NCBI GenBank assembly: GCA_963920575.1
Contig: OY986973.1
Span: 4,815,054-4,879,053, forward strand
Direction of reading: 5' to 3'
DNA length: 64,000 bases
From: Narthecium ossifragum
Lineage: Eukaryota > Streptophyta > Magnoliopsida > Dioscoreales > Nartheciaceae
The notes under the pieces were generated by a model. It made no database searches and had not been told where the DNA came from. It was given only the letters and a program-made list of their open reading frames with translations. A program made the translations under genes and the position numbers. Below are positions 44,510 through 55,600 of this stretch, one piece after another. Each line of letters starts with the position of its first letter. The first letter of the stretch is position 1.

Positions 44510-45320
44510 GGGTTAATAACATTTTACTCCCATCTAGTTTGATAATATGTCAATTTACCCTTTATAGTTTAAAATATGATAAAATGAACCCTTAATTTTT
44601 CAATGGAGTCGTTTTACACCCAAATCTCAAACGCCCTTAACCGAGCTGACGGCAAACCGGCTAAATAGGTCACGTGCGACGCACGTGACCCCGTTTGACC
44701 GGTTTCGCCCGGTTTAGCCCGTTTGCATGCAGTTGAACTCCAAGCAAATCAACCGGGGCACTTGAGCTGGCGGAGTCTGGGGAGAGAGTGATCGACCGGG
44801 GAAGAGAGGCGGTTGGATGAGAGATCGAGCCGGATGAGGGAGGAGGAGGGGAAGTGGAGAGGAGGTTGCGGGAGAGGATGAGGTGCTCGAGGGTAGGGGA
44901 GGGAGGCGGGGATTGGGGCGGAGACCCAGTTGTTCGAGAGGTCTAGGGTTCAGAGGTGGTGGTGGGAGGAGAAAGAGGAGGGAATGGGGCCGCAAAAGTA
45001 GTTGCGGGCTAGAGTGAGGGAGTGGAGGAGACAGGGGAGGACGGAGGGTAGGTCACCGGAGACACGACCAAGGCGAGAGAGAGGGACGAGAGCGAGAAGA
45101 GATGGGACATCGCCGTAGAGTCAAGGCGGTCGGTTAAACCGGTCAAATGGGGTCACGTGCGTATATTTAGCCTGTTTGTCGTCAGCCGGTTAACGGTGTT
45201 TGAGATTTGGATGTAAAACGACCACATTGAAAAATTAAGGGTTCGTTTTGTCATGTTTTAAACTATAAGAGGTAAATTGACATATTGTCAAACTAGAGGG
45301 GAGTAAAATGTTATTAACCC
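44510..45320. mobile_element. Second Pack-MULE-like element, 811 bp
   Basis: Long terminal repeats (about 190 bp, roughly 90% alike by eye) begin GGGTTAATAACATTTTACTC. The 9-bp duplication TAAAAAAAA is perfect (44501-44509 and 45321-45329). CACGTG motifs sit near the inner edge of both repeats (44671, 44682; 45154). The interior carries an LRR-receptor gene fragment on the minus strand and no transposase. The termini are close relatives of those at 159-202 and more distant from 16955-18876. Confidence 0.88.
44760..45120 (-). pseudogene. Captured LRR receptor fragment
   Basis: The minus strand reads GDVPSLLALVPLSRLGRVSG, LHSLTLARNYFCGPIPSSF, a stop, then TLDLSNNWVSAPIPASL. A frame shift gives TLEHLILSRNLLS, and it ends SLIRLDLSSNRLSSPVDHSL. 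These are successive plant-type leucine-rich repeats (LxxLxLxxNxLxGxIP) from a receptor-like protein or kinase ectodomain. A stop and at least one frameshift show that it is not expressed as a repeat protein. It is GC-rich, unlike its AT-rich flanks. Confidence 0.68.
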
Positions 45321-45329
45321 TAAAAAAAA

Positions 45330-45755
45330 TGATGTATTCGGACAAACCAAAGAATCAAGATATCATATTTATTTTACCCAAAGTTATGTTATCCCTCGAT
45401 CCAAATGAAGATTATACTAAAATACCCAAGTGCCATATGAAATTTGTATACCGTTTTTCTAAATTTGTTTTTAAATCCATATATCATTTTTCTCCAATCC
45501 CAAAATACTCCATCACATCCATCATAAGCAAAAATATATATATTAGTTTTATTTTATTTTTAATTTTATAATCTAGAACTGTTTTGTGGTCATGTAAAGG
45601 TTTCCCGAGCAAAACGCCCCTTTGTGCAACGAAAATCAAAATTGGCTTGGATTATAAATTTATAGGTAAAGTGGATTTAATATGTAATTTTTTTTGTCAT
45701 CACAACCGAAAAAGTACATTTTAAATATTTATCTTATTAACTATAGTTAGGTGGA
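45330..45755. other. Intergenic, AT-rich
   Basis: No gene seen between the MULE and the palindromic MITE. Confidence 0.4.
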
Positions 45756-45764
45756 TTAACAATA

Positions 45765-46132
45765 GAGCGCTGATTGGTGCGCATGCCACGTGGCATATGC
45801 ATTTCACATTATTGAATCGATAGTTGTGCTACCGATTCATATACATGTCTATTGATAGTAGGCTACCAATAGGCATGTATAATCTATCGGTACCTCACTA
45901 TCGATAGGTTCGTTGTCGATTCATATACATGCCTATCGGTAGGATAGGCATGTACAATCTATTGGTACCTCACTACCGATAGGTTGTACATGCCTATCGG
46001 TATCCCACTACCGATACATACCTATCGGTAGGCTACTACCGATAGACATGTATATGAATCAGTAGCACAATTACCGATTCATATACATGTGAAATGCACA
46101 TAGCACGTGGGCATGTGCACAAATCATTTCTG
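45765..46132. mobile_element. Palindromic MULE-type MITE, 368 bp, 9-bp TSD
   Basis: The flanking 9-bp duplication TTAACAATA is perfect (45756-45764 and 46133-46141). Ends are inverted over about 100 bp: GATTGGTGCGCATGCCACGT at the left corresponds to the inverse of the right end, and both arms share GCATTTCACAT and GATTCATATACATG. The centre repeats CTACCGATAGG and TATCGGTA in both orientations, so nearly the whole element can fold into one stem. No coding sequence. Confidence 0.85.
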
Positions 46133-46141
46133 TTAACAATA

Positions 46142-46646
46142 ATCATCATTCTTATATGAGGCTATGGTTATAAGTAAAACTTTTATTGTCCTACGTGGCG
46201 AAAGAATGTCCTAGGTGGAGTCTATGTGGCGCCTATGTGGGATGATAATCCTAGATTGATGGGGGTTTAATGGGAGGGAGTTATTGGTGTGGGGTTGGTG
46301 GTTACCCTGCCATGTGACAGGGGCACAACTAGTCAGAATATAGGGCCGAAGATATTTTAAAATTTTTCAAAAAAAATCGATTTATTTATTCGAAGGGAAA
46401 ATACGCTATTAATTCAAAATTTAAATGTTGCAAAGTCTTGCGTTTTGTGTCTTCTGAGATATAAAGGATATAAACCGTTAATTTTGAAATCGACGTAGAT
46501 CCGAGATTCCAAAGCCTACGCAAGTATCCTCCTCACATTACCCAGGTAACCCACCCTGCTTAATTATTAGTGTACATTTCAAGCGGGAAAAAGGAAAGCC
46601 CAAACCCTATGTAGAGATCGAGACCAAGATCTTCCGATCTCCTCTC
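46142..46646. other. Upstream region of the gamma-tubulin complex gene
   Basis: Contains repeats of CTACGTGGCG/CTATGTGGCG near 46190-46240. The last ~80 bp (AAGCGGGAAAAAGGAAAGCC onward) probably hold the 5' UTR. No TATA box is obvious. Confidence 0.4.
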
Positions 46647-49600
46647 ATGGAGGTCGATCCGAGCTTCTCCTCGCTTCTCCAAAGCCTCAAGGTGGACGAA
46701 CCCTGGCTTCCACCCAAGAACTGGGAGTCCATCCTCTCAGAGAACGGAGCCGCTGCTCAACCCGCACACCCGAGTTGCGAATCCAAAGAAGCGCTCTATG
46801 AGACTCCCGTGGTATCGGTAAGCTGTTCGGAAAATTTGATATCTTGGTCCTTTCTTGCAAGAACGTTGCCAGAGATCTGATGCAATTTGTTTCTTGGATA
46901 CAGAATTGTCACCCGATTATGCTTGATTTTAATGCATCTGAGAAAGATGGGTATCTGTCCAAATTTTAATGTTCTTAATTTTATTATTCAAGCTCGATCT
47001 TGGCATGCTTAGAAATGACTCGTACGGCAAGATGCTGGGGTTTCTAAGATACAGTGTCGAAGTTCTAACATCGGTAGTATGGGCCTGGAGTGTGATCTCG
47101 GCATGGGAGATGAGTTATGCTTCAAAGTCCTATTGGACTCTAGAACATAATTCATCTTTAGTACGAAAATCTGGGCCAATGATACTTTTTTATAACCTCA
47201 ACAAATATTGTCATCATTGTCTTTGTTTTTTTCTCAATCTGCATGATACAAAATGTATGCCAAATTCATCACTAGTTAATAGTTGAATGCTATTTTGCAG
47301 GAAACAATTTTGGTGAGGTTGGTTATCAACGCACTGCTAGGTCTAAAGTCATCTCTTATTGAGATTGAGAGGCTTTCTACAGACTTTTGTTTGAGCCCTG
47401 CTGATAGGACTTCTCGTCAAGTTCCTAGCATGTGGCATCGCTCATCGAGCTCCAGTGCTTTGGGAAAGATTCTCAAGTCTATTGGTCGTGTCGGACGATT
47501 GGTTTTCTTCCTTCGTAATTTTGTGGACTACTTCGTCCCTCAAAACCTGAACATTATTGGTGGAAAGGCGGACAAAGATGGTGGAGTTGGAAATCAATAT
47601 GATCATAAAGTTGACGAAAATAATATGGTAGATGGCGAGAAGGTTTGCCTGGATAAAAAAATGGGGCAACATCCTCCATTTACTCTTGTTAATCAGGCAT
47701 TTTCTAAAGCGGTTGGGAAAGTTTTAGAAGGATACATTGGCGCCTTCAATACACTACTGACTTCGGTGAGTCTGAGGCGATCAATAAAGAGTACTGATAC
47801 ATCGCGACCAATAAATGCAGAAGGCAGTCTCACAATTGCTATCAATTCCGAAATCACTGTTATGGAGGTTTACTTACACAGTAGGGAACTGAGAACTCGG
47901 ATAGAAGTTCTTGCGAATATATGCTTTCCAAATCTTGCAGAAGTTGCCCCTTCAGTCTTAAATAGGAAGGATTTGGCTAATGATGCTGAGCTGGAGTTTC
48001 AGAAATTTCCAAAAGGGGCGGACTTACTTACCTATCTGTATGTTCAACTCCGTGTAAGCCTGATGAACTGTTTCCTCATATAAAGCATGATGCCAATTTC
48101 CCCGGGCTCTGGTTTATTGTTCTCACATGTCTACAAAGCTCTAGTATAATTTGTGACACTATCTGACATTTTGGTACAAGAGATATAGACTTGTTGGCCT
48201 TGCATTTGCTTCAATTTGTCTAGCATAAGAAGCCTCAGTTGTCCTAGTCTTCTTTTAGCTGTTTTATGTTGTTCACAATAATATCGAAGATGACATTTAC
48301 ACTCCACAGTCAGCCGTTTGTTACATGTTGTTTGTTGGTTACTGAGCATTAAGCAATCACTGGACTAAAATAATGAAACTTCATAGATCTGGAAAACATT
48401 GTTGGTTTTTTTGGTGAAATCTCTAAATAATTTCTGGACCTTTGTTGGAATTGCAATTTAAAGTTGTAATTTGAAAAACACTTTACTCATGTATGGTTTA
48501 CAATAGCCAGTCTTTGAGATCTTCCAGACTAAAGCTGATTTATCAATCTCGTCATTTTTGGCCTTTCATTTGTTTTTTGTTTTTTTTTGATGAGTTGAGT
48601 GCCTTTCATTTGTTGCAGTCTATACAAATTATGTTGGTTACCTGTTAATCCTGTAACTCTCCAGATAATTTAACTTGTTTGTAGGATGCTGATCCAGTTC
48701 ATCAAGGCCTGCTTAAGTTTCTTTTTGCCCGGTCATGTGAGCCTTATATCCGCTTCATCAAGTTATGGATTTATGAAGCACAAATTGATGATCCTTATGA
48801 GGAGTTCTTTATAGAATTTTCAGATACCTCATTGACTTCTAACATCACATCTGGTCCTCTTGTTGGCAATTCATTAGCCTCTGTCAAGGTACTTGTATTC
48901 TCTTCGATCTCAATCTGGTCTATTTTGCATGCAAACACTCTTTATTCATCACTAACATGGGTGAAGATTGAATATTAGGAGCGAGGTTGTGTATCAACTC
49001 CTTGTTTCCTGCAAGACATTTGCCGTCCCCTTATGCGAGCGGGACAACAGCTTCAGGTTCTTGTAAAGCTTCTTAATATGTGGAATTATGCTTTTGTTGG
49101 ATGCCAGTACTATGGCACGGATGCTGTCCCCTTCAATCTGGCAAACTTTGAGGATATTCTTCAGTGTGGGGAAGATGTATCAACTGATTCCCAATTTCTT
49201 TTAAATCCTTTGCCTTTTGATGGAGAACAACTTAGGACTTTGATGTGTAAGAGGGAAAGCATGTACAAAATCCGTTCAGAAAAGCTTGAAAACTTTCTTG
49301 CAACACTTGACATGAAGAACCTGCAAATGCATCATCCTGTAAGTTTTAGTTTGAAATATGTGATTCTCTTTGTGCAACAGTCTTCTTGTTCTTTGTTTTT
49401 TCATGTTATGGCTTATGGTGCTATGATCCATTATGTAGTAATCATATGAAGTTGTCAACTTGTGGAATGGAGATAAAATATGATAACAGGTATATTTAAC
49501 AACATGGGGTGATTAGGACTTATACTGATATGGGAACAAGTGCGTAGGTATGCTAGCATATGCCATCCTTCAGGGGTTCCTATAACTCTGTTATTGTGTC

Positions 49601-52600
49601 ATAAACATTTTTGGCTAAAACCTAGTTGTAGCTTACTGTCAAAGAGAGGTATCTATAACTGTAGATATTTTGATATGTCAATTGACGTATGCCTTTCATT
49701 CCATGAAGAGGCTGTGTGGGGAACAAAGATGATGCCTAATAAGTTTGTACTTTCATCAATGTTGTAAGCAATAATGGGAGGTACGAATTGTAGGAAAAGG
49801 GGGTCAATATGTTGTCAGTAAGTATGGCTTGACGATTGGATTTTCGACTTACTCACAAATTTAGAAATTTATGGAAGTCATAATTCAGATTATCCTTTGC
49901 ACAAGGATAATAGTACCAACAGTCCACTGAAAATCCAATCATTTTCATCTCTTTGCAGATATTAACATCTTTAAATGAACTTGACTTTGTTTGCAATGGA
50001 GGAGAGAGGTTTTTATTGGAAGTTGTATTGTAACAGTTTTATGGAGCCCATTGACAGGGGGATTGAAATGTAGTTTGGGGCTAGAAAGCAATGAAAAAGG
50101 CGCAAGGGACCCGTTGGAAGTTGTATGCCATAAGGATGGATTATAGACTATTGGAATCTGATGGATTTTGAATATATGGCAATTTTGCTGACAAGGGCAC
50201 TTGAGAAGGGAGCATGGTTGATCACAGGATGAAGTTTCTATATGGCACATGATGTTTTGGAAGGTGGTGGCCTAAATTGATGCTTCTTAATTGCAGCTTG
50301 TGTGGGTTCTATGCAGTATATATTCAATTATTTGGGCTGTAAAAATCTAAGATAAATTGATGATGTGTGGTTTTCGGTTACTTTGAGACCATGATACATC
50401 CGATTAATTGAATGGTTCAGTGTTGTTTTGTTTCTGTAGTGGTTTTGTGAGCTAGTTGCATAAAAACAGTGAATTGCCTATCTGAAGTTGCCTTTGGAAG
50501 TGATGTTCTTTATACCAATGAGATCCTTGCCCTATTAAAAAACATGCAGAACATTGAAGTTTAAAATTTGATTAGAAATTAATTATTAGCTGCCTAGTGC
50601 CTATACTGTTTCTTATATTAAGTTTTTACTTTTTTCATTTTCCTGTCATCAGATATTTTTGTTAGCAAATTGGAGACGCATGAGTTTCCCATTGGTTTCT
50701 AGTAGTATATCTTTGGAGTACTAAATTGAAATGTGCTTGACTGAAAGATACTTTAATGGTAACTATCATATGAAAATTATTATATAGCACCAGACAGCTG
50801 AACCTGTTTTTTCTGCTATATTTCAAAAAAAATTCTTTTCCTTTTCTTTGCTTTGATATTGTCTAGTTACAGTGATGTCATAGCTATCATCCAAGTGACA
50901 TTTGGTGTTTTGTTATGTTTTCACCACGTCCCTTTCTCTTTTCTTGTTAATCATCATTTCCTTTCTATATGCAACACTTATTATCTGGCAAGTTTCCTAT
51001 GTTTTGTCAGTCAGAATGTGTCCTGGCTTTTGTTTATTGTCCTAAGATTAACTGACTACTATTCGATGATTTGTTTTGTTACTGAATTATGTCATTCTTT
51101 TCTAGGTAAATTCTTATGCTACTATTGCAAGCTTCGGAGACGAAAGAAGTGATATCTACTCTTGGGCGTATAACAATGTGAACTTCAATATCTTTTCCAA
51201 TAATGAACGTGAAGCTGCTAATGTGTAAGTTCACCTCTCAACTCAAACCACTACTATATCCTATTCTCGCACCGCTGACCCAATCTACAATATACAACCC
51301 CTATAGAAAGCCCCAATTTCATGTTCTTTTTCTCTTCTTTTCCATTGTTTTGATGCTTCTGATTTCAGATAGCATGTGTTTTTCCTTTGTGTGATATATA
51401 ACATTTGACTGCTAGCGTTACACACCATGGGAAGTCGTTTCTTCTGTGATTCCAGGCCCACAGATCGAAATGATTCTGATTGCAACAGCACATGTGATGA
51501 GCTTGCATATGAGATTGATCCGATAAATTCATCAGAGTGCTCTTCCTGGAGCTCTGATGGGGAAACTCCACCTGAAGGAATCTCTGAGCTGCCTGATGTT
51601 GAGTTACAAATGGAGAAATGCCAATTTTCATTTAGATCTGCATGTCTTGCAAGAACAAGTACCAAGAGCAAGACTGCTGGGGTGTGCAAGAAATCTGCTG
51701 AATCTGAAGGACCATTTTCTTTGCCGCATTGTTCTCCTAAAAAAGGTGACAGACCCGGTAACCAACATCATCAGCACTTGGAGCTCAGAAAGATTCCTGA
51801 CAGGCTTCAATCTGTAGATGTACAATGTGCAGGAATATCAGTGACTCTGAATGATGATCTTCAGTCTGGGAGATGTTGGCCGCTAGGTGGACTTCTGCAG
51901 AATCCTTTCTATGTGAATATGAAACACAGAGGTCCAAGAAAACTGCACTTCATGGAATGTAGCAGAGAGATGGTCCATAATAGTGCTGAAAATGTCGAAG
52001 TGGAAAAGCCTTGCTTCAATGAAATTTCTGTTTCAAACCATACTGAAGTGGATACAATGGGGGTGATTAAATACTTGAATCAAAAATATGGATCTCTTTA
52101 TCCTTCATCGACCCATCAACCATGGAACTCCTACAACTCCTTTGATCTCAGTGCCAGTCCCTTGGTGACAAAGGCAGTTTGGCTACCTACATTGCGCAGC
52201 CTAAGACATGGAAACTCCATGAAATGCATGAGATCCTTTCCTTCATACTTTGACTTCTTTTCAGTTTCAGATCCTTGTAAGGTCTATATGGAAGAACTAA
52301 TTTCAAATCCTGTCCTTGATCCTCAAGCCCAAACTCCTGTTTTTGCGGCTTCTGGTGTCTCAACTAGAGAAGCAGTCAATAATGAGTCTGATGACCATGG
52401 CCAAGAAAATATTGCTGGCAAATCAAGTGGAAAATCTTTAATCTTTAATCAAGTGGAAAATCTTTTCTCAGGGAACCTTCCAGAAGGTACATCTGGTGGA
52501 GCACAATGGGAAAGATCCTTGACTTATTCTTGTCAGGTTCCCACACAGAATGCTGGAGGTGCTAAGCATGTTTCAGTAGAAGTGTTCGAGACACCTATTG

Positions 52601-55600
52601 ACATTGTCATTGACCAATGCATATTGCAGGAAGTCTTGCTTCAGTATCCTTGTGACTAGCATTTTTTTCTGCACTATATTCTCTGCATTGTCATTGCTTG
52701 AACAAAACACTGACTAAGTGTTGAACTATTGGTAATTATGCTATCTTCTTACAGTTTCTTCCGATGATTTATAGATAGCACTAAGGCTTGAATATCCTTG
52801 TCTTGCCATGTTTAGTTATTAATTTTTTAATATGCTGGTAACAAGGACTTCGTGCTTACAGAATATACTGTGCCGACAAAAAGTCAACAAGGAACATCCA
52901 ATGTTGGCACATATTGTGCTTACACTGAGTATGCCAGTGACACCGCTGTAGTCATTGGTTAATAGATATAACTTAGGCCATACTATTCTATTTTCTGACA
53001 TTGACATGATTTTGCACAAATGTAGTAATTTACTCTATACAGTTTGCCGTGTTCTAACATTGACATTATTTGCCTAGTGTAGTATGTGAAAAGCATTTCG
53101 CTATGCTTCATTGTAGCAACCTAATAGTTCACGACATGTCTTGCTATGTGTTTTATGTCTGTTTTGATATTTTACATAACTTTTTTGTCGAGCCTCGTAG
53201 AGTATTCAGTTCAGTAAGGGAGCCTATTGTACTTTTCCGATGATTTAGTAGGCGCTTATCATTTTTGGAACTATTTAAATCGCAAAAGTTCCAGAGTGCA
53301 GCCATTTTTCTGGCAAAAAGGTTCAGTTCCTGGTATGTAAGCCTCCCGCCAGGAAGCATGGTATCCCTGGGAAATATTGAGGTGCTATTTTGCATTTTCT
53401 CTTAGTCTGTCACCTGGGATGGGCTTGTGATGGACTGGGAAATTTGAATGCCAAACCGGTCATAAATTGAACCTCAGAACTATTTGAGGTTAGCAGTTTC
53501 ATCGGGAAGTCTACAATCTTATGGCTTATTGCTCTATGCCTTTGTGTCACCTCAGGAACTTTATCTAGTCAGCTTCCATTATTGTTGGAGTTGTTTTTAC
53601 TCAACGTCTTTGGTAGCTGTAAGAAAGCCGGCAATTGTGCATAATTGGCGATCTTTTAACTTTATATATATTATATAAACTCTCGTTTGGTAAGCATTTA
53701 TGTTGTGACAAACAATGATGTCAATGTTCATGCCTTAACTGCCTCAGATATAACTATATTAGCAATTTCACTATCAAGTTGCTCGAGGAGGGATTTGATT
53801 TGCATCAGCATCTGTTGGCATTGCGTCGCTATCATCTTATGGAACTGGCTGACTGGACTGATTTATTCATTCAATCTCTTCGTAACCAAGTATTGTCTCG
53901 CTGAACATTACTTTGTACTTTCTTGGGGATATCAGTTCCTTATTCATCAGTACTCTACTGTATGTCTCTAAATTATCATTCTGGTGTGTTTGTCTGCAAG
54001 AAATGGTATGTTACTGAACCAGAGCAGAAGATAGCAGATATACAGGGACTCCTTGATTTGGCTTTGCAGAGATCTTCATGTGAAAGAGATCAGTATAAGG
54101 AAAGATTGTTTATAGGCATGACAAAACTTGATAGAATGCCGTCACCAACTTCCTCTAGTGGTAGATATTCCATCCTCTAAAAAATTATTTGAATTGTTTT
54201 GAGGCAATGCTGAAACTTCTTGTGAATTTCTTCCCTTCTACAGTTTTTAACATTATATTCTTAAACACCAGGTGTGAGTGCATTTGATTTTATGATATTG
54301 GGTTACAGAGTGGATTGGCCTATCAATATAGTAGTGACTCAAGCTGCATTACAAATATATGCTGACATCTTCAATTATCTTGTGCAAGTGAAACTTGCTG
54401 TTTTGTCACTAACAGACGTCTGGCGCTCATTAAAGGTATTCTATCCGTAGTTCAGTTAGGCATGAGTCACTATTTATCATAATATCTATTTTTAATGTGT
54501 TCCCTAGATTTACTGTATCCATTCTTATTATTGCTTACAGCTACATAGAGATACGGTTACAGTCATTCATATATCTGTGACTTGAAGCTGTATTGTGTAT
54601 GGTATTTATTTTCTTTGAAAGTTTATGCTTTCTTCCCAAGAATTTTACGAACAAAATTGCATTCTCTGACTAGTAAATTCATGTCTGAGTGAAACTGGAT
54701 GATACATGATACGAGCGGTCTACTCGTGATCCTCTCGTATTGGGTCTCTACTGCTCCAATTGATCAGAATTGGCCTGATCGGACTTGATTGAGTCCAATT
54801 GGCTGATCTGGCTAGCTGGATCGGATTTGGCTGAGCCTGATTGGATGGGACTTGACTGGGTCAAGTCTGAAGTGATCTGGATCAAGTTGACCAAGTTGGA
54901 TTGGGCTGGATTCGGATTGACTGGCTTGGCTGAACCGGTTAAGTGGGCTGAGCCAATTTGGCCAAATGTGGCTGGGGATATCCGACGGCTGAGGTTCACC
55001 GGCGTAGGAGCGTCGGCGGTGGTCGGGACCTTGCCAGTGAAGGTCTTAGGATGGTGGGGAAGAGATCCACCGGCTCAGATCTGGGAGATGGATGTAGAAT
55101 CGGCCGGATCTGGGAGGTCGGCGGAAGGGGTTTGGGTTCACCGGCGTCGGGGACGACGGGGATGGCTCTGGGGACGTCGGGAAGGGTCGTGGATGGTCGG
55201 AAGGGAGTTAGGGACGATCTGCGAGGTGTTTAGGACGGATTGGGGGTGAGGTCGGGGATGGACGTGGGGTTGCCGGCGATGGGGACGGTGGTAGGCTTGT
55301 CGGGGACGGCGCCGGAGGGGACGAAGGAGGGAGAGGAGCGGCTGGACGGGGTCGGGGTGCCAAGGGGAGGCCGATGGAGGTCTTGGACGGGAACGGGGGT
55401 TGCCGGAGAGGCTGGACGGAGGGAAGGCCGGCGGAAGCTAGGGTACGGGAGAGAGAAAGAGAGGAAGGAGATGATGCTGAGGTGGCAGGTGACTGGGTGT
55501 GGGGTCGCTGACGTGGCAGAGAGAGAAAGTCCGTGGAGGCGATGCCGGTTGCGGAGAAGATGACCGACGGGGAAGAAGGTGGATCTATGATGGATTTTCG

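Noticed and set aside
54785..55563. Gly/Arg/Trp-rich open frames in the GCP6-like intron
   Set aside because: Lie wholly within a solo LTR with 5-bp target duplication; compositional.
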